Below are positions 7,926 through 16,767 of a stretch of DNA of 64,000 nt, in pieces. The notes beneath the pieces were generated by a model. The model saw nothing but the letters and a program-made list of their open reading frames with translations, was not told the origin of the DNA and searched no databases. This DNA is from BACL27 sp964203235 (GTDB lineage: Bacteria; Actinomycetota; Acidimicrobiia; Acidimicrobiales; Ilumatobacteraceae): assembly GCA_964203235.1 (NCBI GenBank), contig CAXNLE010000002.1, positions 620,001-684,000 on the forward strand, read 5' to 3'. Positions within the stretch are counted from its first letter, which is position 1. Each line of letters starts with the position of its first letter. A program made the translations under genes and the position numbers.

Positions 7926-10454
7926 ATGTTTCGACTTTCACTCAAAATGACCCTCGCCCGCAAGGGGCGGTTGTTGCTGACTTCGCTGGCAATTATTCTC
8001 GGCACTTCGTTTTTGTCGGGTACAACAATTTTTTCAGACACGATCAACAGCACTTTTGATCGACTGTTCACAGATGTGTTTCGCGGTGTTGATGCATATG
8101 TTCGATCAACCGACTCGGTTGACACTGGCTTTGGTGAGCAGCGTGCACCATCCGCAGTTTCGGCACTCGAAGTGATTCTCAAAGTAAAAGGTGTAAGCGC
8201 TGCAGTCGGTGACATGCAAAGTTACGCCAGAGTCATAGACAAAGACGGAAAACCGATCGGCCAAGATCAAGGTCCACCGACATTCGGCGGCATTGCCTCA
8301 GAAAGTAGCGCAGGCTTATGGAAAGTTGAAGATGGACGCTTGGCAGTCGGGCCAAAAGAAATGATGCTTGACCGCGAGACGGCAGAAAAAGGCAAGTTTC
8401 AAATCGGCGACACAGTGCGAGTTAACGCGCTTTCTGGAACGCGCGAATTCTCGCTCGTTGGCATCGCCAACTATGGCGATGTCTCTTCGCCAGGTGGCGC
8501 AACATTTGCATTGTTCGATCAACCCACGGCTTCAGAGTTTTTGCTCAAGCCTGGTTTTGTCGACGCGTTTTTGATTAAAGGTGACGGCACGCTCAGCGAT
8601 GAAGAATTAGCAAAGGCAATCAACGCTGCATTGCCAGCAGATGCGAAACTTGAAACGCTCACCGGCGCAGAAATAACCGAAGAAACAACCAGCCAAATTA
8701 AATCTGTCTTGGGCTTCTTTACTACATTTTTGACTGCGTTTTCATATATCGCGCTTGGCATCGGATGTTTCGTGATTTACAATGTCTTCTCGATCACCGC
8801 CGCACAACGCCAACGTGAGAGTGCGTTGCTACGCGCAATCGGCGCGAGTCGTCGTCAAGTCACGATTTCGCTGCTAGTTGAAGCGCTAATTGTTGGCGTG
8901 CTCGGTTCTGTGATTGGTTTTGTTGCCGGCATCGGTCTTTCGCGCGCACTAAGTGCGTTGCTTAACGCGATTGGGCTCGAAATTCCGACATCGGGTTTAA
9001 CTATCGAAACTGGCGCAATAACACGCACAGTGTTGATCGGTACAGTGATCACAATTCTTTCGGCAATTCTTCCGGCGCTCCGATCGGGTCGGGTGCCTCC
9101 AGTGGCTGCGATGCGCGACACCGCACTTGATACTGTTCAAAAACTTACCCGTCGAGTAGCGATTGGTCTCGTACTAATAGTTGCTGGTGCAGTCGCACTG
9201 TTCGCTGCGATGAACGATGCACCCGTCACGATTTTGGGCCTTGGCGTACTTGGTGTGTTCGCGGGCGTTCTCGTTATCGGCCCCGCTCTTTCAAAACCAG
9301 TCGCTGTTCTGCTCGGCAAACCTGTTTCGGCATTTCGTGGCGTAACAGGTGCGATGTCGCAGCAAAATGCGGCACGCAACCCGAAACGCACCGCCCGTAC
9401 GGCGGCGCCAGTTCTAATTGGTGTCGCACTCGTTACCGCATTTACCGCACTCGCAGCAAGCATCAAAAGTGAAATTCGTGAATCAATCGGCAGTTCATTT
9501 CGTGGTGACTACGCGCTCAGCGTCAATAGTCGTGGTTTTGGTGGCATACCGATCGTTATCACCGATCAACTCACGCAACTTGCCGAAGTCGATCAAGCCA
9601 CTGGCGTCGGTTTCATCGCTGCCAAAGTTGGCGACGAATCGCCGTTCGTCTTGGTATTTAATCCAAAAACTTCTGACGGTTTATACGATCTTGAAATGGT
9701 CGAAGGCACGCAACAAGGTCTGGCCAAAAACGAAATACTTGTCGAGGCTGACAAGGCGCTCGAAAAAAATCTGACTGTTGGTTCTAGCGTGCAAGTCACT
9801 CTGATCGATGGTCGGTCTATGCAACTAATGGTTGCCGGCACATACACAGATGCATACGGCAACTATGCGGTTAGTCGCGAACTTTTTGAAGGATCAAATA
9901 CGCCGCTGTTTGACAGTTTCGTATACATCAAAGCCGCCAAAGGTGTCAGCGACGAAAATGCGCGAACTGCGATCTCGGCGGTCAGCGAAGATCTCGGCAT
10001 CGGCAAACTTGAAAGTCGCGATGAATACATTGACACTCAAGCTGGGCAGGTCGATCAATTTCTCGCACTCATCTATGGCTTGTTGTTCTTGTCGGTGATC
10101 ATCGCGATTGTTGGCATCATCATCACGCTGTTGTTGTCGGTTTTCGAACGCCGACGCGAAATCGGTTTGTTACGAAGTGTGGGTATGACTCGCTCACAAG
10201 TGCGCACGATGGTGCGTTGGGAGAGCGTGATTACTTCGTTGTTTGGCGCGATCACTGGTGTGGTGCTCGGCATTTTGACCGGCATCGTAATCGTCGTAAC
10301 GCTCAACGACTCAGGCTTCAGTGCATTTACGTTGCCGATCGCCAACACGTTCATAATATTGTTTGGCGCCTTTGTAATCGGCGTGGTTGCTGCTGTGTTT
10401 CCTGCGTGGCGTGCGACGCGCACAAATATTATTGCTGCAATAGCCTCAAACTGA
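7926..10454 (+). CDS. FtsX-like ABC transporter permease
   Basis: 842-residue membrane protein, partner of the ATPase just upstream. Architecture: one N-terminal membrane segment (about 14-36), a large extracytoplasmic MacB-type domain (about 40-255), three membrane helices forming the first FtsX domain (about 262-395), two more helices (about 405-450), a second extracytoplasmic domain (about 500-690) and a last three-helix FtsX domain (about 700-842). The RESALLRAIGASRRQ and RREIGLLRSVGMTRSQ coupling motifs occur before the respective helices. This double-FtsX layout is common in actinobacteria. The gene overlaps the convergent Nei-like gene by 9 bp. Substrate unknown. Confidence 0.95.
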   Translation: MFRLSLKMTLARKGRLLLTSLAIILGTSFLSGTTIFSDTINSTFDRLFTDVFRGVDAYVRSTDSVDTGFGEQRAPSAVSALEVILKVKGVSAAVGDMQSYARVIDKDGKPIGQDQGPPTFGGIASESSAGLWKVEDGRLAVGPKEMMLDRETAEKGKFQIGDTVRVNALSGTREFSLVGIANYGDVSSPGGATFALFDQPTASEFLLKPGFVDAFLIKGDGTLSDEELAKAINAALPADAKLETLTGAEITEETTSQIKSVLGFFTTFLTAFSYIALGIGCFVIYNVFSITAAQRQRESALLRAIGASRRQVTISLLVEALIVGVLGSVIGFVAGIGLSRALSALLNAIGLEIPTSGLTIETGAITRTVLIGTVITILSAILPALRSGRVPPVAAMRDTALDTVQKLTRRVAIGLVLIVAGAVALFAAMNDAPVTILGLGVLGVFAGVLVIGPALSKPVAVLLGKPVSAFRGVTGAMSQQNAARNPKRTARTAAPVLIGVALVTAFTALAASIKSEIRESIGSSFRGDYALSVNSRGFGGIPIVITDQLTQLAEVDQATGVGFIAAKVGDESPFVLVFNPKTSDGLYDLEMVEGTQQGLAKNEILVEADKALEKNLTVGSSVQVTLIDGRSMQLMVAGTYTDAYGNYAVSRELFEGSNTPLFDSFVYIKAAKGVSDENARTAISAVSEDLGIGKLESRDEYIDTQAGQVDQFLALIYGLLFLSVIIAIVGIIITLLLSVFERRREIGLLRSVGMTRSQVRTMVRWESVITSLFGAITGVVLGILTGIVIVVTLNDSGFSAFTLPIANTFIILFGAFVIGVVAAVFPAWRATRTNIIAAIASN

Positions 10455-11321
10455 TCTGCGAACCTTCGCTAACTCAGAAAGATAAAGATATTCTGCTGGG
10501 TGAACACCCAGCGGCGCGTCGTGTTTTATTACATAGCCCTGCGAAGTTACGTCGGTATGTCGCACTTGGCAATCAACGCACCAGTAAAGAACTCTGTTTG
10601 CTTCGCCGTGGTGAGTAACCCGGACTTGCCCGCTACAACGACTACAAATTTTGCCATGCTTGCCGTAAACCGCTAGTTCTGTTGATGCAAGCAACGAGTT
10701 GCCTCGCAGAACTCCAGCAGCAAGCGAAACCAGTTCTAAACATTCATCAACACTCAGCGAGCCAACTTTCGCCCACGGATGTAATTCGCATGCCCAAAGC
10801 AACTCGCAACGGTGAACATTGCCGATGCCACGCATCACACGTTGATCAAGTAAAACATCGGCAATTGTTTCATCTGGGTTTTCGTAATTCATTAAACGAT
10901 CTACACAATCATTTAGATCAACACGAGGGTCGGCTAGTTCAGGGCCGAGTCGACCGAGCATCGGATGACGACGAGGATCAAAGTCGTGATATGCCTCGAT
11001 CTCGCGTGCACCAAAACAAACTACAGACAATTGATCTACACCAATAATTACTTGAGCCGATTTTTTTGTCTTGCTCCATTTTTCTCCATCATGAAAAATT
11101 CGCCACGAGCCGCGGAACTTCATTTCAGTTTTTAGGGCGAGACCGTCATCCCAGATAATTTCAATACTTCGATTTTCTACTCGCAATTCTTCAATCGTTC
11201 TGCCAATCTTTGGAGAAACAATTAGTAATTCACTAGTTTCAAAACTGGACATCTTTTGTCCCATCAATGCAGTTCGTAATGCTGAGGCATTATGTTGCAT
11301 TGACTTAACTCGCATCTTCAA
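10446..11321 (-). CDS. Fpg/Nei-family DNA glycosylase-like protein lacking the N-terminal catalytic Pro-Glu
   Basis: 291-residue protein with the fold order of Fpg/Nei base-excision enzymes: N-terminal beta domain, helix-two-turn-helix region (about 160-220, including the RGIGNVHRCELLWACELHP segment) and a C-terminal C-x2-C...C-x2-C zinc finger (about 236-262). Closest in style to actinobacterial Nei2. However the first residues read L/M-K-M-R-V-K where Nei2 has M-P-E-G-D, so the nucleophilic Pro2 and Glu3 are absent. The start is TTG at 11319-11321, or ATG at 11313-11315; neither restores them. It lies 35 bp downstream of the NUDIX gene on the same strand. It may be a DNA-binding, non-glycosylase paralogue, or a gene with an altered 5' end. 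Confidence 0.82.
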   Translation of the reverse strand: MKMRVKSMQHNASALRTALMGQKMSSFETSELLIVSPKIGRTIEELRVENRSIEIIWDDGLALKTEMKFRGSWRIFHDGEKWSKTKKSAQVIIGVDQLSVVCFGAREIEAYHDFDPRRHPMLGRLGPELADPRVDLNDCVDRLMNYENPDETIADVLLDQRVMRGIGNVHRCELLWACELHPWAKVGSLSVDECLELVSLAAGVLRGNSLLASTELAVYGKHGKICSRCSGQVRVTHHGEANRVLYWCVDCQVRHTDVTSQGYVIKHDAPLGVHPAEYLYLSELAKVRRSV

Positions 11322-11356
11322 ATAGTAAGTGATAAACCTGCGCCAAGTTTGTATTA

Positions 11357-11893
11357 CTAGGGCAACACTCCGACCGATGCCAGCGCGAGTCGTATCAAAC
11401 GGTCATGACCACTTGTCATTTCAAGTTTCATCTGGTCACTTGTTGCTTGCTCTGGCGTGTACCAGCCAAGGTCGAGCGCCTGCTGCGATGGTTGACAGTC
11501 GCCCGAAACCGGGACAACAAAAGCCAAACTCACCGCGTGGTGTCGTGGGTCGTGAAAGCCGCTGATTTCTGGGTCGGTGAAATATTCAACGATCGTAAAC
11601 GGTGCCGGATTGAGTGGAATGTTAGGCAATGCCATCGACCCAAGATCTTTCTCGAGGTGGCGTAGTAGCGCTTCACGAATTCGCTCATTGAGTAGCACGC
11701 GACCCGAAACCACTGTTCGCGAAATTGAGCCATCTGGGGCTTGACGTAAAAGCATTCCGACATGGGTGACGACACCGAGTTCATTAACCCGCACGGGTAT
11801 CGCATCTATATATACGAGTGGAACTTGGCCACGAACTAGTTCAAGTTGATTGGGATCAAGCCAATTCGTTCGCGTATCGGTAATTTCGCCCAA
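11357..11893 (-). CDS. NUDIX hydrolase-like protein (DUF4916 type)
   Basis: 178-residue protein with a NUDIX fold. The Nudix box begins near residue 68 as G-x5-E-x7-R, but continues R-H-L-E-K-D-L-G, so the usual REUXEE acids are only partly kept and hydrolytic activity is uncertain. The overall pattern (an N-terminal W-L-D-P region, a conserved PVRVNELGVVTHVGMLLR-like strand and a C-terminal GHDRLIRLAL helix) matches a family widespread in actinobacteria and annotated as DUF4916. The start is TTG at 11893, supported by GGAG 5 nt upstream. The Nei-like gene follows on the same strand, hinting at a joint role in nucleotide-pool or DNA repair; this is inferred from context only. Confidence 0.8.
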   Translation of the reverse strand: MGEITDTRTNWLDPNQLELVRGQVPLVYIDAIPVRVNELGVVTHVGMLLRQAPDGSISRTVVSGRVLLNERIREALLRHLEKDLGSMALPNIPLNPAPFTIVEYFTDPEISGFHDPRHHAVSLAFVVPVSGDCQPSQQALDLGWYTPEQATSDQMKLEMTSGHDRLIRLALASVGVLP

Positions 11894-11949
11894 AGTATCT
11901 CCAAAAATTATTGCCTGTTAAACATTGTTCCAGATTTTGTGCTCAATCA

Positions 11950-12348
11950 GTGGCATCATGTTCGAATGTTAAAAAAATCTCTGCATTTTCGGCGCAGATA
12001 ATGGCAGCGTTTCTTGGTTTCGCTGGTGTGGCTCACTTCATTGTGCCCGATCAGTTCAACCCTCTCATCCCGACTTGGTTGCCTGGCGATGCAACTTTTT
12101 ATACATATGCGAGCGGAGTTGCCGAAATCGCTGTGGCAATAGGTTTATTTATTCCGCGCACGAGACGACTCGCAGGATGGGGAGCAGTATTACTTTTTTT
12201 GGCCGTCTACCCGGGAAACATATATATGGCCTACGACTGGCGCGATCGAGAGATCTCACAGCAATTAGTTGCGTATTTACGATTGCCGTTTCAAATTCCG
12301 CTTATTTGGTGGGCAGTTAGCATCGCGCGCAAAACGCCACGCGAATAA
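11950..12348 (+). CDS. DoxX-like small membrane protein
   Basis: About 132 residues with four predicted membrane helices: roughly ISAFSAQIMAAFLGFAGVAHF, the segment after the DATFYTY loop, the AGWGAVLLFLAVYPG helix and the C-terminal PFQIPLIWWAVSIA helix. The pattern FAGVAHF-PDQF-PLIP followed by ASGVAEIAVAIGLF matches the DoxX/DoxX-like family. Function in such proteins is poorly known; some associate with redox or respiratory components. The frame is open up to a TTG at 11911; GTG 11950 was chosen because it leaves a short charged tail before helix 1, and ATG 12001 would cut that helix. The start is therefore uncertain. It converges with the aldehyde dehydrogenase gene, 3 bp apart. Confidence 0.78.
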   Translation: MASCSNVKKISAFSAQIMAAFLGFAGVAHFIVPDQFNPLIPTWLPGDATFYTYASGVAEIAVAIGLFIPRTRRLAGWGAVLLFLAVYPGNIYMAYDWRDREISQQLVAYLRLPFQIPLIWWAVSIARKTPRE

Positions 12349-12351
12349 TTT

Positions 12352-13806
12352 TTACCAGTTTCCCGCAACGTATTTGGTTTCAAGAAAAGCCAATAATCCA
12401 TCGTGGGCACCTTCGCGACCAATGCCAGATTGTTTGACGCCACCAAATGGTGCAGCCGGGTCTGAAACTAGCCCGCGATTCAAGCCAACCATTCCAGACT
12501 CGAGCGATTCGGCAACTCGCATGCCCCGACCAAGATCGCGCGTGTAAACATACGAAACAAGTCCGTGCTCAACATTGTTGGCGTGCATCAAAATATCGTC
12601 GCTGTCTTTGAATCGCACCAGCGGCGCAACTGGCCCAAAAATCTCTGTCTGCAAAATTGGTGCATCAAACGAAACATCTGTGAGCACTGTTGGAAAGTAA
12701 CCGAAAGATCCATCGGTTGATGCGTTGCCACCACACAAAGCTTTTGCCCCAAAACTTTTAGCCTGATCAACCAACTTTGCCACTTGTTGTTGCTGTGACT
12801 TAGAAACTAATGGGCCAACGGTTGTCTTAGCGTCGAGCCCATCACCCAAAACGAGAGCGTTCATCCGCGCTGTCAAACCATCGGCGAATGCGTCATAGAT
12901 TTTTTCGTGTACAAAGAATCGGTTGGCGGCTGTACAGGCTGCGCCACCGTTGCGCATCTTGGCCAACATCGCACCGTCAATTGCACTGGCAAGATCAGCA
13001 TCTTCGAAAACAATAAATGGCGCGTTTCCACCAAGTTCCATAGTGCAATTGATAATTTTTTCTGCCGCTTGGGCAAGAAGCAACGCGCCAACTTGCGTAG
13101 AGCCAGTAAACGAGAGTTTGCGAATTTTGTTCGATTGCAACATCGCACTAACTGCTGGTCCTGAGGGGTTCGGCACCACAACATTGACTACACCGTCGGG
13201 CACGCCGGCGCGTTGCATGATTTCGGCAATTGCAAGTGCAGTTAAAGGCGTCTCGCTGGCAGGTTTTAAAACAACTGTGCAACCTGCCGCCAACGCCGGA
13301 CCAATTTTGCGAGTCGCCATTGCCGCTGGAAAGTTCCATGGGGTTGCCAAAAGTGCAACACCAACAGGTTGACGCGAAACCATCAACCAGTTGGCACCAC
13401 TCGGCGCGCGTCGATAATCGCCATCGATGCGCACTGCTTCTTCGCTGAACCAGCGAAAGAACTCAGCAGCGTATGCGACTTCGGCACGAGCATCACTTAA
13501 AACTTTGCCGTTCTCACGTGTGATCAACCGCGCCAGCGATTCTTGTTCGGCGATCATAATTTCAAAACTTTTGCGCAATATTTCGGCGCGTGCACGTGGC
13601 GCAGTCGCCTTCCATGATGCAAACGCGTTTTGTGCCGCATCAACACCTGCCAAACAATCGTCAATACTCGCAGTTGAAATCTGCGTCAATGTTGAACCAT
13701 CAACTGGGTTTGTTACATCTGTTTTTTTTGAATTACTAATCCACTTGCCACCGATCAATGAATCAAGCGGTTGTGTTGTGCTGAGTTTTTGTTCGCTGTT
13801 TTGCAT
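12352..13806 (-). CDS. gabD: NAD(P)-dependent succinate-semialdehyde dehydrogenase-like aldehyde dehydrogenase
   Basis: 484-residue cytoplasmic aldehyde dehydrogenase that oxidises an aldehyde, most likely succinate semialdehyde, to the acid. The general-base Glu lies in MELGGNAPF and the catalytic cysteine is C291 in GGAACTAANR. The N-terminal GGKWI strand, the PWNFPAAMATRKIGPALAAG segment and the C-terminal FGGVKQSGIGREG are hallmarks of the GabD subfamily, and the length is typical. The frame is open to 13899, but ATG 13806 matches the family N-terminus and leaves 53 bp to the divergent MFS gene. GabD normally completes GABA or 4-hydroxybutyrate use; no gabT is seen nearby, so substrate assignment is tentative. 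Confidence 0.9.
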   Translation of the reverse strand: MQNSEQKLSTTQPLDSLIGGKWISNSKKTDVTNPVDGSTLTQISTASIDDCLAGVDAAQNAFASWKATAPRARAEILRKSFEIMIAEQESLARLITRENGKVLSDARAEVAYAAEFFRWFSEEAVRIDGDYRRAPSGANWLMVSRQPVGVALLATPWNFPAAMATRKIGPALAAGCTVVLKPASETPLTALAIAEIMQRAGVPDGVVNVVVPNPSGPAVSAMLQSNKIRKLSFTGSTQVGALLLAQAAEKIINCTMELGGNAPFIVFEDADLASAIDGAMLAKMRNGGAACTAANRFFVHEKIYDAFADGLTARMNALVLGDGLDAKTTVGPLVSKSQQQQVAKLVDQAKSFGAKALCGGNASTDGSFGYFPTVLTDVSFDAPILQTEIFGPVAPLVRFKDSDDILMHANNVEHGLVSYVYTRDLGRGMRVAESLESGMVGLNRGLVSDPAAPFGGVKQSGIGREGAHDGLLAFLETKYVAGNW

Positions 13807-13847
13807 AGTGTTCAGTCTTGCGCAACTAGCGCGACATCTTGAAACAG

Positions 13848-13853
13848 TAGAAT
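13848..13853 (+). promoter_or_regulatory. putative -10 box of the MFS gene at 13860
   Basis: TAGAAT ends exactly 6 nt before the GTG start at 13860 and no ribosome binding site is visible, so a leaderless transcript is likely. Confidence 0.5.
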
Positions 13854-13859
13854 AATTAG

Positions 13860-15053
13860 GTGAGCAAACAGCGAATTGTGATGGCGCTGCTGATAACAAT
13901 TGGCGTATCTTCCTGTCTTTATGGCGTTATGTTCACAATGCTTGATGACTATCGCAACAGTTTTGGCATCACCGAGTCGGCGCTTGGCTTGATAGTCGGC
14001 GTGGGTTTCTTTACTTCTTTTATCGGACAAGTGAGTATTGCTCCACTAGCCGATCGTGGTCGCGCTCGGCAATTAATTATGTTGGGTTTGAGCCTCGAAG
14101 TTGTCGGTTGCATCGGTATGGCGTTTGGTGAAACATTTCAAGTACTTTTGATTTCACGAATCATCATGGGGTTTGGTGCTGGCGCTGCCCTGCCAGCGTT
14201 GCGTCGCGTGATCATCGTTGCTGACCCAGAAAACTTTGGGCGCAACCTTGGTCGAATTCTTTCGTTTGAAGTTGCCGGTTTTGCTGCTGGTCCAGTTTTC
14301 TCTGTTGTGCTAGTTGCGCCATTTGGTATTCCTGGCCCATTTATATTTCTCGCGACAATAATCTCTTTGTTCATACTCGTCGTTAGCCGCATCAAAGTCC
14401 CCGAGACTGCAAAAGAACACCAACCCACAGAGCGATTCGCAATTGACTTGCTGAAGAATCGTGCTATCGCCTCGGGTATCTTGATCGGCGTCGCACTGTT
14501 TTTCATGATCGGGGTTTTCGATTCACTGTGGGTGCTAATGATGGACGACCTCAAGGCAGCACAGTGGATGGCTAACGTCGGCGTTTCTGTTTTCGTTCTG
14601 CCGTTAATTTTGCTAGGCCCATTCGGCGGCAAATTCGTACAACGTATCGGGCCATATCGTGCGGGAAGTTTCGGCATGATTCTCGGTGCACTTTTCATGG
14701 CTGGATATGGCCTCGTTGCTACACCAGCGTTGATGATGGTTGTATTTTTCTTTCACTCAACCAATGATGGTTTTTTTGTAACTGGCGCGGGCGTCGCAGT
14801 CGGTACCAGCGCACCTCTCGAACGACAGGCCGGCGCACAAGGTCTGCTTGGTGGCATGGAAACTTTGGCCGGCGGGGTTGCCGCAAGTTTCGCGGGTGTT
14901 GCCTACGATCACCTCGGTCGCGCGACAACATTTGTTGGCACCGGCGTAATCATGCTCGTGTTAATTGCTGGTGCTCGAATCTTGGCGGGCGACAATTGGC
15001 ATATTCGCAATGTCGTGCCAAAATCGGCAGTCGCGTTAGACATCGTTTCGTAA
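13860..15053 (+). CDS. MFS transporter
   Basis: 397-residue polytopic membrane protein with the 12-helix pattern of the major facilitator superfamily. The loop between helices 2 and 3 carries PLADRGRARQ, a form of the MFS motif A, and IIMGFGAGAALPALRRV resembles helix 4 to 5 of drug/H+ antiporters. The second half repeats a similar GPFGGKFVQRIGPYR loop. Probably a proton-driven exporter of small molecules; the substrate is not readable. GTG start 13860 follows a -10-like hexamer by 6 nt. It is divergent from gabD and followed after 14 bp by a NUDIX gene on the same strand that has its own promoter-like hexamer. Confidence 0.9.
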   Translation: MSKQRIVMALLITIGVSSCLYGVMFTMLDDYRNSFGITESALGLIVGVGFFTSFIGQVSIAPLADRGRARQLIMLGLSLEVVGCIGMAFGETFQVLLISRIIMGFGAGAALPALRRVIIVADPENFGRNLGRILSFEVAGFAAGPVFSVVLVAPFGIPGPFIFLATIISLFILVVSRIKVPETAKEHQPTERFAIDLLKNRAIASGILIGVALFFMIGVFDSLWVLMMDDLKAAQWMANVGVSVFVLPLILLGPFGGKFVQRIGPYRAGSFGMILGALFMAGYGLVATPALMMVVFFFHSTNDGFFVTGAGVAVGTSAPLERQAGAQGLLGGMETLAGGVAASFAGVAYDHLGRATTFVGTGVIMLVLIAGARILAGDNWHIRNVVPKSAVALDIVS

Positions 15054-15059
15054 TACTGT
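15054..15059 (+). promoter_or_regulatory. putative -10 box of the NUDIX gene at 15068
   Basis: TACTGT, starting one base after the MFS stop codon, ends 8 nt before ATG 15068. This would give a leaderless message starting inside the very short intergenic gap. Confidence 0.45.
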
Positions 15060-15067
15060 TATCAGTT

Positions 15068-15544
15068 ATGGGATTACGCGACGGTGACGGTTGGGTTGAT
15101 TGTGATTGCGGCTTTCGCCATTGGGGTCGATTTGGTGCGGCAGGTTTATTGCTAGTTCGTCGCGACACACCAGAACCGCAAGTGCTGTTACAACTTCGAG
15201 CCGAGTGGACTCACGGTGGCGGAACATGGGCACTGCCTGGTGGCGCAAAAGATTCTCACGAAGATTCGGTAACTGCAGCACTACGTGAGGCTCACGAAGA
15301 AATGGGAATTGAAGAATCGGCGCTGACCGTCAAGCATATTTTCTCAGACAACCATGGCCCATGGAGTTACGACACGGTTATCGCGCACTCAATGAGCGAT
15401 GCTGGCGCTCACATCGCCAACCCAGAATCAACTGCTACAAAATGGTCTTCAATTGACGAAGTTGAAACTCTCAACCTTCACCCAGGATTAAAACAATCTT
15501 GGGTTGCGCTAAAGCCGCTTACTACTGATTCGCTGAAAAACTAA
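15068..15544 (+). CDS. NUDIX hydrolase (MutT-like)
   Basis: 158-residue hydrolase of nucleoside diphosphates linked to another moiety. It carries a perfect Nudix box, G-G-A-K-x3-E-x7-R-E-A-H-E-E-M-G (about residues 57-79), so magnesium-dependent pyrophosphohydrolase activity is expected. The N-terminal DCDCGFRHWGRFGAAGLLL segment is characteristic of an actinobacterial MutT-like group. The frame is open from 14996, but those residues lie inside the MFS gene in another frame; ATG 15068 fits the family start. Likely role: sanitising oxidised or damaged nucleotides. It converges with the alcohol dehydrogenase gene, 5 bp away. Confidence 0.92.
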   Translation: MGLRDGDGWVDCDCGFRHWGRFGAAGLLLVRRDTPEPQVLLQLRAEWTHGGGTWALPGGAKDSHEDSVTAALREAHEEMGIEESALTVKHIFSDNHGPWSYDTVIAHSMSDAGAHIANPESTATKWSSIDEVETLNLHPGLKQSWVALKPLTTDSLKN

Positions 15545-15549
15545 AAGTT

Positions 15550-16767
15550 TTACAACGCAGTTGCGTAGAGTTCGTGAATTTCACCACGTGTTGGGTAGCG
15601 CGGTGTATTCAAAATAATCAAGTCACGCAACGCATCTTGCGTGAGCGCAGCGATGTTGTCGCTTGTTGCACCAAGTTCGCTGAGTTTGCGATTCGTACCA
15701 ACAGTCTTTGAAAGTTTTTCAACTGCCAAAATTGCCGCTTCTGGATCAAGTTCGCTGCCTAATGCTTGACCGACATTCGCATATCGCTCGGCGATACCTT
15801 GTGCGTCGCGATTGAATCGCATCACATGTGGCAACATCGTCGCCAAAGTTTGTCCGTGTGCTTGATGTAACTGCCCTGAAATTGGGTGACCAGTTGCGTG
15901 CACAAGACCGAGTAGCGGTCCACTCGAAAATGATCGGCCAGCCAAATGTGATGCGAGTTGCATCTGAGCACGAGCTTCAAGATCGGCGCCATTAGTAACT
16001 GCAGTCGGCAGATATTTTGCAACCAAACGAATCGCGTGCAGAGCCAATGCATCTGCATATGGGTTTGACTGCACCGATGTGTACGACTCAATTGCGTGAG
16101 TTAACACATCCATTCCGCAAGCAGCGGTGCCTTTTGATGGCATACCAACAGTAAGAGTCGGGTCTAGCAAAATTGTTCGCGGTTGAACTGTCGGATTACT
16201 AAATGTAAGTTTGCGATGATTCGCTGGGTTTGTAATCGTGTCGGTGATTAACCCGCCACCATTTGTTTCTGATGCAGTACCTGAAGTTGTCGGTATCGCA
16301 ATTGTTGGCAAGCCCGGCTTTGAGGCACTGGCTTTTGGTGCAAGTGTTGAAAAATCAATTCGATCATTGGCATCAAGATCTGGAGCAAATGCCAAGCCAA
16401 CGTGGTCGACACCATTTGGTGCAGCAAGCGCGATGTATTTTCCGCAGTCCATTACTGAACCGCCGCCAATCAAGACGACAACTGTGCCGTCAAGACCAAA
16501 CTTATTTATCGCTGCCACTCCGGCAGCAACATTGATGTCTGTTGGATTTGGAGAAACTTGATCGAATACTTGCCACTTCATGCCAGCAGTTGTCAATGCA
16601 TCAGTAATCGGTTTGACGATTCCAGTTGCGGTGATTCCGGCATCAGTGATAATAAATGCACGCGAACCAAGCGGCGTTACATATTGCGCGAGCGTCACGG
16701 CAACATTTGGGCCAGAAACTGTGTTCGACATTGGCGCGAGACCGAAAGTGCTTACTGCTGGATCCAT
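15550..16767 (-). CDS. iron-containing (group III) alcohol dehydrogenase
   Basis: 405-residue cytoplasmic dehydrogenase. GGGSVMDCGK (about residues 101-110) is the NAD(P)-binding GGGS-x2-D-x2-K motif. The metal-binding region includes HAIESYTS, LVHATGHP and QAHGQTLA, giving the expected Asp/His ligands for Fe2+ or Zn2+. Its ATG shares one base with the stop codon of the upstream acyl-CoA dehydrogenase gene (TAATG), so the two are translationally coupled and probably act on the same branched or long-chain substrate pathway. The substrate alcohol is unknown. It is a different subgroup from the KdnB-like enzyme at 60000-61106. Confidence 0.93.
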   Translation of the reverse strand: MDPAVSTFGLAPMSNTVSGPNVAVTLAQYVTPLGSRAFIITDAGITATGIVKPITDALTTAGMKWQVFDQVSPNPTDINVAAGVAAINKFGLDGTVVVLIGGGSVMDCGKYIALAAPNGVDHVGLAFAPDLDANDRIDFSTLAPKASASKPGLPTIAIPTTSGTASETNGGGLITDTITNPANHRKLTFSNPTVQPRTILLDPTLTVGMPSKGTAACGMDVLTHAIESYTSVQSNPYADALALHAIRLVAKYLPTAVTNGADLEARAQMQLASHLAGRSFSSGPLLGLVHATGHPISGQLHQAHGQTLATMLPHVMRFNRDAQGIAERYANVGQALGSELDPEAAILAVEKLSKTVGTNRKLSELGATSDNIAALTQDALRDLIILNTPRYPTRGEIHELYATAL

